NCBI GenBank assembly: GCA_014526335.1
Contig: JACTAT010000061.1
Span: 1,431,212-1,495,211, forward strand
Direction: 5' to 3'
Source of the DNA: Chrysaora quinquecirrha
Taxonomy: Eukaryota; Cnidaria; Scyphozoa; Semaeostomeae; Pelagiidae
Length of the DNA stretch: 64,000 nt
The notes under the pieces are model-generated. The model did no database searches. It was not told where the DNA came from and saw only the letters and a list, made by a program, of their open reading frames with translations. How positions within the stretch are numbered: the stretch's first letter is position 1; every line of letters begins with the position of its first letter. This document shows positions 1 to 11,325 of the stretch, piece by piece. The position numbers and the translations under genes were made by a program.

Positions 1-1011
1 AGCTAATAAATTTAAAATAATTGCCTCAATGATGCATTCTTTCTTCGTTCATTCCTGTGCTGCAAAGCTTCGGCCTAGGGGTCGTCTTGTATCGTGTCGT
101 GTCGTGTCGGGTGTGTCTGTGTCAATGTGTCACTTGTGTGCGTCAATGTGACAATGTCAATGTGTGTGTGTCTCAATGTGTTAATGTGTCAATGTGCGAA
201 TGCGTGTGCAAATGTGTTTCTTGTGTCTTGTCGTGTCGTGTCGTGCCAGCGTGACAGCATGTGTCGACGTTGTGCCGTGCCAATAGAATCTAGTGTCCGA
301 CTCAAGCTCTATTAGTCATCTTGTTGTATCATTGTGAGCCTGTTGGTGTTCAAAACACAAAACCATCCGTGCTCCACCTTTCTGATTGGTTCATTATTAA
401 CCACATCTATTCATTTCTCTGTAGCTGTACATTTTCTCTGTACCTAAACACTTGGATATATCTTTAAGTTTCAAACTCTAACCATTGTAAGAAAATTGAA
501 GGCATGTTTTTCACTGTCTCGTAAAGTACCGCGGACTTTCATGAACATTTCTCATTTTTCAACAGTACGATCAGAGATAGCAAGCAGAGTAACACAGAAA
601 AAAGGCAAGTCTATGTTACCTATATCCTGTTCTTTATTACCATACACCACATTGTATTGCTGTTCGTTTGTACCGTATGCAGTCTTTCAATAGGTCAAGT
701 ATTGCGGGACGCATTTCTAGACTTTCAATGTAGCTTTAAGAATTTTAGGCACTATAAGGTTTGCTGACATTGACAGTTGAGAAAAAGCTTCATTGCCAAC
801 AAAAAATAGCGAGAAGAAAATCGTTTGAATGGTTTATATTTGTGGGCACTGAATGCGTCAAGATTATGATTGCTACCACTGCTGAGTTGAATTTAAGGGT
901 TCTTTCAATCACAGACCGTATTAGTAGACGATACAGGTAACCGAATGGTCAAATGGGCAATATTGCATATGAGGACGATGACGATGATGATGATAATGCT
1001 TATATTACTAG
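1..1011. other. 5' flank or intron of the DD3-3-like gene; TG-rich low complexity
   Basis: No convincing coding exon is visible. Positions about 90-260 are a TGTGT/GTCGT-rich low-complexity stretch that is open in several frames only because of its composition. Positions about 341-400 hold a fragment with GATTGGT and AAAACAC motifs that resembles the dispersed repeat at 15505-15635. The N-terminal part of a DD3-3 protein was not found here, so the upstream exons are expected left of the window. Confidence 0.5.
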
Positions 1012-4000
1012 GTACGGAATGCACGAAGATTACAATTACTACCAGAACTGTAAAAATAGAGAAAGAAATAAAGGTCTTTTTACTGCTGATCAGGTGAGAA
1101 GAAATGTTTTGAAATATTTTGAAGACACCATTTCAAATGACAGGATTAGGTATAAGTACAAGAAATGGCTCCCCGGCGAAGGCTACAATCTGGGACAATA
1201 TATATTGGAAGCCTAAATATTTCTGCTATTATCTATGCGTTTCCTGTTCTCCCCGACACAATAGTGTTTCAAACAACAGTTAATGCGGGTTACAGATGGA
1301 TAGCATCAACCTTTGGTATGCCTATGAATCACGAAGAGCCTGTGGCTAGGTGGCTTAGTTGGCACAGCATCGGTGTACAAAGCCAAAGACTGCAAGTTCG
1401 AGCCCGATCAATCTCACGTTTTCTGCTGCAGTTATTGTTTTTGTTGTTGTTGTTGTTACTTTTTTTAGTAGGCTGTTATTTCTAGCTTTTTCAGCTTATT
1501 TAGGCCTACTAAGCATGCCGCATCCAGGCATGGGACCCCTAGTTTAACGTCCCTTCCGAAGGTCGGCGGAGTGAGTTTGTTTAGTCATCCAACAGGATAA
1601 TCACCCATCCAGATACTGAATTCACATGACCAAGATTAACTTCTGTTGCCTAACGGACACTGACTAAGCTGCTTGGCCACTAACTGCAGTCGGCTAGCAA
1701 GGGACGATATGACTGCATCTTTCTAGGTGATTTTTGCTCATGATCTTTATATGATATTTCTTAGAAACTAAAGGGCTCCACAGCAAAGTATACAAGACAA
1801 AATGCCGCGGGTACACGCAGAGGATTCGAGTGTCCCGAAGAGAGGGATTACTACCCGTACTGGCAACCGTCACCATGGAAAGTAAGAATATAACACATTC
1901 AATTCAGTTCAACCAGTTCACAAGAAATAACACTTTGATATACATCTTTTCATGACGCTTACAACCCTAGTTTTGCGAATTCTTTTACAAGCCCCTGCAG
2001 CCATAATCCCCTACCTAAGATAAGCCTTTTCCCAGCTTTTTACATTCTGTGCATATTTATATTGTATATAGTGTATATACTCCCTATTCATGAGCCACAT
2101 TATCAAAAGGCCCATGAACCTGCAGTGGACTACCTTTTATACACATGTTAAAAATGACAAAGGCATGAAAAAAGAATTTCGACAAGAAGCAACAACGAGC
2201 CGAATGTGCAGTTATCAAAGCAGACACAGTGTTCGCGGTAATCTGTTTTCACGCCAAGCTAAAGCAACTGGTGTACAACATCTAATTCTTCATGGAATTT
2301 TAGCCTAAGGCCGTGGCAAAACCATCAAACATTGTCGGTCAAACATTTGAGATTTGCTTTACAAACAATGTTTGACTACATCGCAAAACATTGCTTGAAA
2401 AGAGAAGAACTTGCTTGGCAATGTTTTTGAAAGCTTTCAAAAACATTTTCTGCATGCAGTAAGCGAAAATGTTTAATATGCAGTGTTTTGTAACGTGGTA
2501 AACGATCAAACATTTGGTTAAACATGCAAATTTCAGATGTTTGACGAAAAATGTTTGATCGTTAGGCCACGTGGAAAACCGTTACTTGAAAAGAAGAACT
2601 TGCTTGGCAAAAAACAATTTCTGCATGCCGCAACCAAAAAATGTTTGATAAATGATGTTTGTAATGGGCCAAACGATCAAAACATTTAAGAAGCAAATTT
2701 CAGATGTCTGACGAGAAATGTTTGATCGTTTGGCCACGTCGAAAACCATTGCTTGAAAAGAAGAACTTGCGTGGCAAAAAATAACTTCTGCATGCCGTAA
2801 CCAAAAAATTCTTGATAAAAAATGTTTCTTAATGGGCCAAACGATTAAAAAGTTTGTTGAAGAAGCGAATTTCAGATGTTTGACCAACAATGTTTGATCC
2901 TTTGGCCAGGGCCTAATGGTTTCACCCTGTAAGACTCTCTGACAAGGTTATTATTGCTTGATTTCACTGAATGACTTTTCAGGACATTGCAATATTGACA
3001 AACGACGTTTCGAGGTGCTCCTATTACAAACGAGAGAGTCAGAATGTGAAACCGAGGTCAGCTTGCGTGCTTTCCGAATCTTCCGGTAGCGGAGGAGGTG
3101 GCAGTAGTAGCAGGAGCAGGAGTAGAAACAGAAGACGGAGGAGACGCAGGGGCAAGGGTAAAAGAGAAAAGAGAGCAAAGACTAAAGAAATTCCAATAAC
3201 GAAAGAAGCATGTGAGGTGAGAGTAAAGTGTGTTTTACTTTGAAGTTAGAGGTATTGCCATTGAATTGAACTGACCAGCGCTAAAACTACGAATCATAAT
3301 CAAACAGCTAAATTTTACGACTTAAAAGTCCTCCTTCTCTTAGAATTTCATGGTCAAAGCCAAAGCTATTTATTACCATAAATTATTCCTTGTACCTTTG
3401 GGTTGAATCTTTGAAAAGTTTCTGTTGCTGAAAGGGCTCGATTTTCCAAGAAATTCGGGAATCCTAGTGGATAGAAATTCCTCTGACTCGCACCAAAGTT
3501 ACTTTCTTTCTGCAAGTAGACGCTTCAGTAATTTGCTTGTAGACTCATTACATAAGTCACACTATTTTGCTCAATGTTGTTGTTGTTGTTTTCTACAATC
3601 GCTTAGTGTGGAATGAAAAATCAAAATATTGGGAGCGTAAACTAGAGATTCGCGTCCTGAGTCTACAAAATCTAATGTTAGGTACATGGGGCAGGGACGC
3701 CGTGTAACGTCTCTTTAAAACCTTGTAAATTTAGGCCCATCAAAACACCATTCATTGATACCAGGGTAACCTTTAGACTCACGACACGAGTCTCTAGTTT
3801 ACGCTCCCCTTATTTCAATTTTTCACTCCACACTGAGCGATTAGAGAAAACAGCAACAACAACATCGAGCGAAGTAGTGGGACTTATGTAGTGAGTCTAG
3901 GTTACCTTGACATAGACTTGCTTTCTAAGTGTTTAACTTTTGCTCGCATTGAATTGAATTGATGTTGTTGCTGTTCGCTACAGTTAGTTTGCGCGGCCAG

Positions 4001-7000
4001 CAATTCACTTTTACAGCGATAACTACGAATCATGTAGTAAGTCTAACCTTTGACATTACTGCTGTTCAGCAGAAACGAGGCTTGAGATCAAGCTTCAAAA
4101 TGTTGTAGCTGGTTAAATGACTGCCTGACTGCATAAGGTTTAACTATCGCACTAACAAGAGTCTCGACTCTGATTACATTTATATTTCGTTTATGAATTT
4201 ATTTGTGACAATCTCGTAGCAAATAACTGGCGCAACTTGGAAAGAGTTCGCAGCTCCAGCGAACCCTGTTGATTGTCGCAAGGCACCATGGTCAAGAGAT
4301 AATCACCACGGCAACGGTGTAGGAGGATACATGAACGTTTACGAGTGGACAGTTCCGGATATCGAGGCAAGCAATTGCGCATTGAGGATAAGGTGATGAA
4401 TCTTATTTGCTGTGATTTGATCAAATCTCATTTGATTTTACACGGCTTGACCGGACATGACCCAACCTGTCTTGCCCAAACCTGGCCTGACCTGAACTTA
4501 TCCCGACTTTATTTGACCTAACCTGTATGGGCTTTTCTTGACTTGACTTTTCAGCACTCAACTTGATTGACATGACATGACTTAACTCGGCTTGGCTTAG
4601 CTTGACTTGGCTTGACTTGACTTGGCTTGGCTTGACTTGACAAGACTTGACTCGACTTGGTCTGACCCGACTTGACATGGCATGGCATGACATGACTTGA
4701 CTTGGCTTAACTTGACTTGATTAGACTTGTCTTTGATTAGACTTGGCTTTGCTTGAATAACTTGATATGGTTTGACCTGACTTGACTTACTTGATTTCAA
4801 TTGACTTGACTTTACTTAACTTGACTTGATTAGACTTGTCTTTGATTATAATTGGCTTTACTTGACTTACCTGATATGGTTTTACCTGACTTGACTTACT
4901 TGATTTCAATTGACTTGACTTTGCTTAACTTGACTTGATTAGACTTGTCTTTGATTATAATTGGCTTTACTTGACTTACTTGATATGGTTTGACCTGACT
5001 TGACTTACTTGATTTCAATTGACTTGACTTGACTTAACTTGACTTGATTAGACTTGTCTTTGATTATAATTGGCTTTACTTGACTTACTTGATATGGTTT
5101 GAACTGACTTGACTTACTTGATTTCAAATGGCTTGACTTTACTTAACTTGACTTGATTAGACTTGTCTTTGATTATAATTGGCTTTACTTGACTTACTTG
5201 ATATGGTTTGACCTGACTTGACTTACTTGATTTTCAATTGACTTGACTTGACTTAACTTGACTTGATTAGACTTGTCTTTGATTAGACTTGGCTTTACTT
5301 GACTTACTTGATTTCAATTGACCTGACTTGACTGGACTTTTTATGACTTGGCTTGACTTTACTCACCAAACATGACTTAGAACTTGATTGCACTTGACAT
5401 GTCAGTAATGAAAACTTTCATATCATTGAAAATATTATTTCTTCCAGGTACAATATATCTACCAATGATTTCGACACTTGGAATACATTCTCTGATAAAA
5501 CGGTGATAATCCTACAAAAGTAGACATCTCAAATCTCGTGGGTTTAAGCAGCAGCGAGGCTAGTTCAAGAGGATACGTCTACAAGAATAACCCAGAAGTT
5601 CAAGTTCTTTCCAAATCAAGTAAATTCAAACTTCAGCTGGCGATGAATACAGCTCAGTATGGAAGAACGTTCCAAGACAGGTATGTAGGACAAAGTTTCT
5701 GGACAAAAACCAACAACTTGTTATCGCAATGTACGTTTTCGAATATATTCGCGCTTATCTCTAACAAATGTCACTATAATCGCAAAGTCCAGGCTCAAAC
5801 CAGTTGGGAAATTGTCTCAACCTGTGGCCAAGTAATCATGCAAATGCATAGTAAATATACTCACATCTATCAAGGCTGTTTCTGACACATGATTAGACCT
5901 GCTTCTGACACAGTATTAGACATGATAGTTACCTGGTATTTATTGGGGCAACGTTTCGGGAGAGCTCCGCTGTGGTTCTTCTTTTATTTATTGCGTTGGT
6001 TGGATCAAAAAACACGGAAAACACTAACCGAACCTGCGATTTTTGCGCTCATTTAGAACTCTTAAAATGTTTTTGAACATTTGCAAACGCGCTGCAAACA
6101 AACCCTGCTTGTCAAGCAATGTTCCGCTATGTCACCAGACAAACGGTGCTTGTAGATCAAAGCTTGAATTTTTGAACAACAATGTTAATTAAATCGATTG
6201 GTCAGAGTCTTATGACACAAGTATGCTATGAACGACTTATGTACCCATAAACTCTAGACAAACTAGACAACCCCACATTGATATTTAGACTTGTGTCTGC
6301 ACTTGCAAAAGCATTCAGCAAAACATGATTTATAAGCATCGTTTGTTTGAAAAAATCAGAAAATGTCTACGAAACATCAGTAAACATTGCAAAGCAAACT
6401 TTGCTTGAAAAGCAATGTTATGCGATGTGGTCAAACGATCAAACAATGACTTTCAAACATTTGCAGAAACATTTTTTTCGTTCCCAAGAAACCTAACCTC
6501 TCATTTTTTCTTCTATATGTTTAGATCTCACAAGTTTGAAATTAGGAAAAGACCAACAGAGTTACAAAATCAGAAGATTCACAACGTGAATGTTCGTGGC
6601 AAGCGTGGAAACATCGTGCAAGTTTACCCTGGAGTTGAGTACGATTTCGTGCCAAATAAACTTGAAATCGCAAATGGAGACTATGTCCACTTTCAGTAAG
6701 TATCACAAAATGGTTTCTAGATTTTTGAATTAGTGGTCCTTGGTCCTGTAGTTATCCGTAGTAAGAAGGACGAGAGGCAGTTGTGTAAACGCGAGGAGCT
6801 GCATTTAACTGGCAAAGGGGGAGGGCGAATGATGAGAACAAAAATAAGAAGGCCCACCCTTGGCCTGTTTACAGTTTATAGCTCTATCAATTGAAATACC
6901 GAGATACGGCTTGAACAGTGAAATCATAACCAGTTGGCACCTGAAAGGTAAATGCAGGTTAACTGCTGGTCTTCTTCCCCGACAATAGTCAGGTCTTAGC

Positions 7001-10000
7001 GAAGACGGGAAGCTGGGTGTTCGACTCTCAAATGATTTCAGAGTCTTACACCTAGGGTAACCAGGCACGAGAAGCCGACTGGAAAATTTAAATTTCGAAC
7101 AGATTTGAAAGAACATAATTCTATACAAGCAAATTCAAAAAAGTAAATTCGTGACCTGAAACTACTTTTCATGCTAACCGAACAAGCAACTACAATGACT
7201 TGCAAATCCAAAAAACTAGGCTTGAGAGTCAGGTAGTTTTTATTTCTCTGCAACAATGATTTTGAATGAGACCATGGTCAAAAATTTTACTTCTTAACAG
7301 ATAGTACCCAAACAGGACCACATGAAATAGCTGCACTACTCTTAGATCCAATAGCCTTTTTGAAGACATTGGCAGATCGCTTTGTTTGTATTTGCAATTC
7401 GTAGATATATTCAGTAGCTACTTGATTACTTTAGAAGGTTACGTTTGGCTTCAGTATGTAGAACAGAACAATAGGCACATTTACATAACTGCATTTTAGT
7501 AATATAGGATTCTCTTATTTTGGGAAGATTATGATGGATATGATTGATTTAAAAATGATTCGTGGTATTTTTATCACTTGCATCTTTCTAAAGATGGACA
7601 GGCTCAGACAAAAACCCACGCAACAACGCTGGACAAGGGAAAGCAGGAACAGATCGCTCGAACGTTGTTCTTCTTGCCAGCCAAATCTACTCTGAAGGAC
7701 AAAAGAAATCAAGCAGCACCCATGGTCACTTTGGAAGAAATTATCCAGAGAATATCAATAACGACGGTATTTTGGGGTACAGTAAAGCAGACCTTACCCA
7801 ACTTGCTATTTTAAAACAAGGTAAGAATTGATGATATACAGGAAATACATTTGTCCTCTTCTGCTTTTTTCTACTGTGAAGGCATTCAAAGCAAAGCACT
7901 ACTGTCTATATTACTGTATTGCCTATAATGTCAACAAAATTAGCTTCAGGCATTTCACTTTAAACTAAGACAAAGATTACTCGAACTGGTTTACAGACGA
8001 AGGTTTTCTCGGACTTTCGACTCGGGAACAGGAACAATAGGTTGGCTCTGTCTGAAAAACTTGAGGTAAAATCCAAAGAGAAGGTGAAGGTGATATGGTG
8101 TTTTAGCGACAGTCGCTAGGATCTCAGTAGTAGAGTAACTAAACGAGACCTCGACCCTGGCTGTGACGCTACCGTGGCTGGGCTCGAACCCTGACCACAC
8201 TGAGCTTCTGACACCACGAGTCAGCTGGATTACACCACGACGCCACAGCACTTTCAGAAGACGTTTGGGGTGTAAATAAAAGGATAGGCTTGACAATTTG
8301 GAATACGTGATAACAGAAGAAAAATCTGAATGAAACACTAGGCTTTTGAGACATTGAAAGTAGGTGACTCTTTCCTTTTAATAGCTTTCACATTAAGGGC
8401 CTGTTTTTATGAGGGAAAAAACCTCACCTGCCAGAGCCGGGGCTGATAGGCGAGATTTCACCCTCCAATAGAATTCTTAGCATTGCTGATTTTGTGTTTA
8501 TATGGCGAACCCAACACCACCGGTATAGTGAGACTTCACCTGTACCAAGGTGAAATTTCACCCAGGCGATGTGAATTTTTCCCATGTAAACGAAATACCA
8601 CCGGTATCGTGATGGTGAGATGAATCAATTTGAGTAGAAGGCTAGAATCCTCGTTCTCATTTCATGGAAGCGAGACTTTTTAAACACTTCACCTCTTAGC
8701 CCTGGGGCTGACAGATGAAGTGAAAGTGCCATATAAACAAAAGCTAAAATTTCCCTCGCCTGTCAGCCCCGGGTCCGGCAGGTGAAGCATTTATTCTCAT
8801 ACAAACAGGCCCTAACTATCAAAGCAGAGCCTTGGACTGTTGTTCCCTGTCTTGGACCAATCTAATGGGCGGCTGAATTCTCAGGGAACAAACATTAGAG
8901 AGAGGACTCTTAAACGAGAAAATACCTTCAAACAACTTTATGGCAAAACGTTACGATAAATGGAAGGCAAAAGTAAATAGAATCAAAGTAGCATGAATTT
9001 GCTTGGGAAAGGAAAAACTACAATGCAAAAATAAAATGGGATGTTGTATGAGGGATTCATATAAAAGAAAAGCAGTGAAAAAAATATGACTCTCCTTTCA
9101 TTATGCTTGGTAAACCTAACCCGTTTTGAGCTTACACGCTTTTTTTTATAATGAACCTCCTCAAGGCCTAGTTCTTAAAGTTCCTTATTTTTGGCCTCTT
9201 TTGAGGCAATTGTAGTTCCAAAAGTTCCTTAATAGTTCCTTAATTTTAACTGCACATACAGTGGTCTTAACAATAAAAGAGAGACATTTGCATGTGAGCA
9301 AAGCTCGAGACTACTCAAAGACACATTGGATACATGCCTAACGTACAATTTATGCGATTTTCGACTGCAAATGAATGGAAAAGGTTTTCTAATTCTTGAT
9401 TATTTGCAGCGATAAAAGTATTCAACATTGAAAAGTTCCTTAATGATTTTCTCTTTAGTAGTATAAGTTCTTTAAACTTTCGGGCCTTCTACATGAAGGT
9501 TCCTTATAAAGTGGTTCCTTATAAAAAAAGCGTGTATGTATGTAATTACTTCCATTTAGTTTGTTTATTTTCTTCACGTTAAGGATCTGGTAGAGAGTTG
9601 GATAATGCGTCTCCGTACTTTGACATGGGAGCAAGAAAGGTGACAAGTGCTGGAACTTTCTTCTACATGTGCACGAGGAACAATAATTTCTCGAACAGAA
9701 GCCAGAAAGGAAAAATCGTTGTGCAAAATGGCAGATCGGGTAAAAAGGATGAAATTGCAATGATAGAAGATTCTGCAGACGGGCAATGGTAAGAGGTTCT
9801 CGCATCACTTAATATTACATTGCAAACAATGATAAAAACAATGAAAATAATAATACCAAACAATAACAATAACAACAACGATAAAAAAACAATGGCAATA
9901 GCAATATTAATAGCAATAACAATATCAATAACAATAACAACAACAGTAACAATAACAATAATAGTAACAATAAAAGTAACAATAAGAATAACAATAACAA

Positions 10001-11325
10001 TAACAATTACAATTACAAAAACAAACAATTACAACAACAATAACAAACAATGACAATATTAATAACGATGACAATAAAAATAAAATAACAATACCAATAT
10101 CAATAACAATAGCAGTAACAATTAAAATAATAATACCAATAACAATAACAATAGCAACAACAAGAACAATAGCAATAACAGTAATAATAATAAAACAAAT
10201 AACAATTACACTTAAAATTACAAAAACAAACAATTACCAAAACAATAACAATAACAATCAAAATAGTAACATAAAGAGCAATAGAAATAAAAATAACAAT
10301 TGGAAAACACAAACAATGACACAAACAATCAGAATAACTATAACAATGACTATAGCAATAAGAATAAGAAAAAGACGACGACTAACAATGACAGTAGCAA
10401 AAGCAATATCAATAGCTGATATTTCTTATTATCGAAGCATTTTGATTGACCAAGAGCATAATCGCAATAACAATACTGTTGCATTTCAGGGCCAAAAGCG
10501 TAACACTAGAAAACTCAATGTCAAGTAAGCACCAACCTATCGCTGTGGAGGAGCTCTCTAAAGATGAAGGCGAGCAGCTTTTGACTGCAAATGGAGGTGC
10601 AATGAACGAAGATGATGGATACGCGAGCAAATACATCGCAGTGTACCCAATGGAGAAATTCAAAGATGAGGATTCTAAATTGACAATAGATTTAAAGGTC
10701 AATGATACTTATAAGCCAGATGATGTTACAGTGTATCGTTCAATGGATATGAAGAGATGGGAAGAGCTGGACAATCAAGACATAAAAGCTGGGAATGCAA
10801 AGATAAAACTTGACCAAGGTAGGAATGTATACACTGATAGGTAAATGTCTCTCCCGGAAAGTACCCAACCACAATGCCGTGCCCACTGATAATGCAATTA
10901 GATACGTTCCATTTTCCTCCAGAAGGAAAACTGGTTCGAACATACGGGTCTGCATATTGAATGAGACACTTATCAGGCATTGTCGAACAGGGTATTCAGT
11001 AGCTTAGTGTCATTTTTCATACAATATTCAAATGGTTTGAATTTGAAATTCAGACATATTCGAATTCACATTCATATTCCATTAAAATTCCTATTGAACG
11101 GCCCTAATATGCCCCAATTTCGGCTACTTCATTGACAAGTATTTTCTGCAAGAATCAAACTTTTGAGGGGTTTTCTCTTTTTGCATAGGTGGTCTTTACG
11201 TCGCCCGATATTCTGATAACTCAATGGACACACTGGATGACGAAGAAGACGAAGAAGTCGAAATCGAAGATAACTCAAACGATAAGGACGACAATAGCGA
11301 TAATATTATCTCTATAGATCAGTAA
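1012..11325 (+). CDS. DD3-3-like secreted protein, 3' ten exons (5' partial)
   Basis: Ten exons join in phase: 1012-1093, 1765-1881, 2983-3216, 4220-4392, 5448-5680, 6525-6695, 7594-7820, 9584-9788, 10490-10818 and 11189-11325 (TAA). The protein matches what I know of the DD3-3 family, first described in Dictyostelium and present in cnidarians. Family-like segments include [56 protein letters not shown] and [20 protein letters not shown]. The function of the family is not established; it is probably secreted. The middle looks cupredoxin-like (see findings). Two oddities are an Arg/Ser-rich insert in the 2983-3216 exon and a very acidic C-terminal tail (Asp/Glu run before the stop). The 5448-5680 exon is 233 bp where phase requires 234: one A is missing in the run 5497-5500. 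The signal peptide and first exons are off the left edge. Confidence 0.85.
1342..1660 (+). mobile_element. tRNA-derived SINE-like copy
   Basis: An A-box-like stretch (GGTGGCTTAGTTGGC, about 1349-1363) is followed about 30 bp later by a B-box-like GCAAGTTCGAGCCCG (1391-1405). A T-rich segment follows, then CCTTCCGAAGGTCGG, which resembles the body of the SINE at 34363. It lies in a DD3-3 intron. It does not fold as an intact tRNA. Confidence 0.5.
2309..2913. mobile_element. MITE-like element with GGCC termini and internal ~169-bp repeats
   Basis: The ends are inverted repeats. The left end starts GGCCGTGGCAAAACCATC and continues with AAACATTG and GTCAAACATTTGA. The right end, reverse-complemented, starts GGCCCTGGCCAAAGGATC and continues with the same motifs. 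TAA flanks both sides, which suits the 3-bp target duplication of PIF/Harbinger elements. Inside, a unit containing CTTGAAAAGAAGAACTTGC recurs at about 2395, 2585 and 2753. No transposase is present. It sits in a DD3-3 intron. Confidence 0.6.
3539..3901. mobile_element. Fold-back element with ~110-bp inverted repeats
   Basis: The sequence from about 3539 (TAGACTCATTACATAAGTC) through the GTAAACTAGAGA region near 3647 is repeated in inverse from about 3790 to 3901 (ending GACTTATGTAGTGAGTCTAG). Both arms carry a GTTGTTGTTGTT/AACAACAAC stretch and a TTTTTCA...CTCCACACT motif. There is no coding capacity. It lies in the DD3-3 intron between the 2983 and 4220 exons. Confidence 0.6.
4430..5400. 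repeat. CTTGA-rich satellite with a 109-bp higher-order unit
   Basis: The first ~330 bp are variations on CTTGACTTGG. From about 4760 a longer unit takes over: GATATGG occurs at 4764, 4873, 4982, 5091 and 5200, exactly 109 bp apart each time. The array fills most of the DD3-3 intron 4393-5447. Apparent minus-strand reading frames rich in SQVKSS are products of the repeat. Confidence 0.9.
6060..6450. repeat. Degenerate AAACATTTG-type MITE fragments
   Basis: Repeated short motifs (AAACATT, GCTTGAAAAGCAATGTT, GTGGTCAAACGATCAAAC) match the internal sequence of the element at 2309-2913, but the terminal repeats are not clear. It lies in the intron just before the 6525-6695 exon of the DD3-3-like gene. 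Confidence 0.45.
8160..8265 (-). mobile_element. tRNA-derived SINE-like copy
   Basis: On the minus strand a GTGGCGTCGTGGTGTAATCC stretch (A-box-like) is followed about 40 bp later by GGGTTCGAGCCC (B-box-like). A close relative with the same order lies at 57540-57660. It sits in the DD3-3 intron 7821-9583. Confidence 0.5.
8397..8812. mobile_element. MITE with ~65-bp terminal inverted repeats and TAA flanks
   Basis: The left end GGGCCTGTTTTTATGAGGG continues with CACCTGCC and CGGGGCTGATAGGCGAG. It is mirrored by the right end, whose complement reads GGGCCTGTTTGTATGAG and continues with CACCTGCC and CGGGGCTGACAGGCGAG. TAA directly flanks both ends. The 416-bp element has no coding capacity and fits the PIF/Harbinger-type MITE pattern (GGG/GGC termini, 3-bp duplication). 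Confidence 0.7.
9830..10440. repeat. (CAATAA)n-rich microsatellite
   Basis: About 600 bp of CAATAA/AACAAT repeats with interruptions fill the DD3-3 intron 9789-10489. The long reading frames across it on both strands (poly-Leu/Ile/Val or poly-Asn/Thr) are composition artefacts. Confidence 0.9.

Noticed and set aside
57..315. Small frames rich in Cys/Val at the left edge
   Set aside because: Product of the TGTGT/GTCGT low-complexity stretch.
9815..10324. Several long minus-strand frames of Leu/Ile/Val or Cys/Tyr residues
   Set aside because: They lie wholly in the (CAATAA)n microsatellite within a DD3-3 intron; open frames follow from the repeat.
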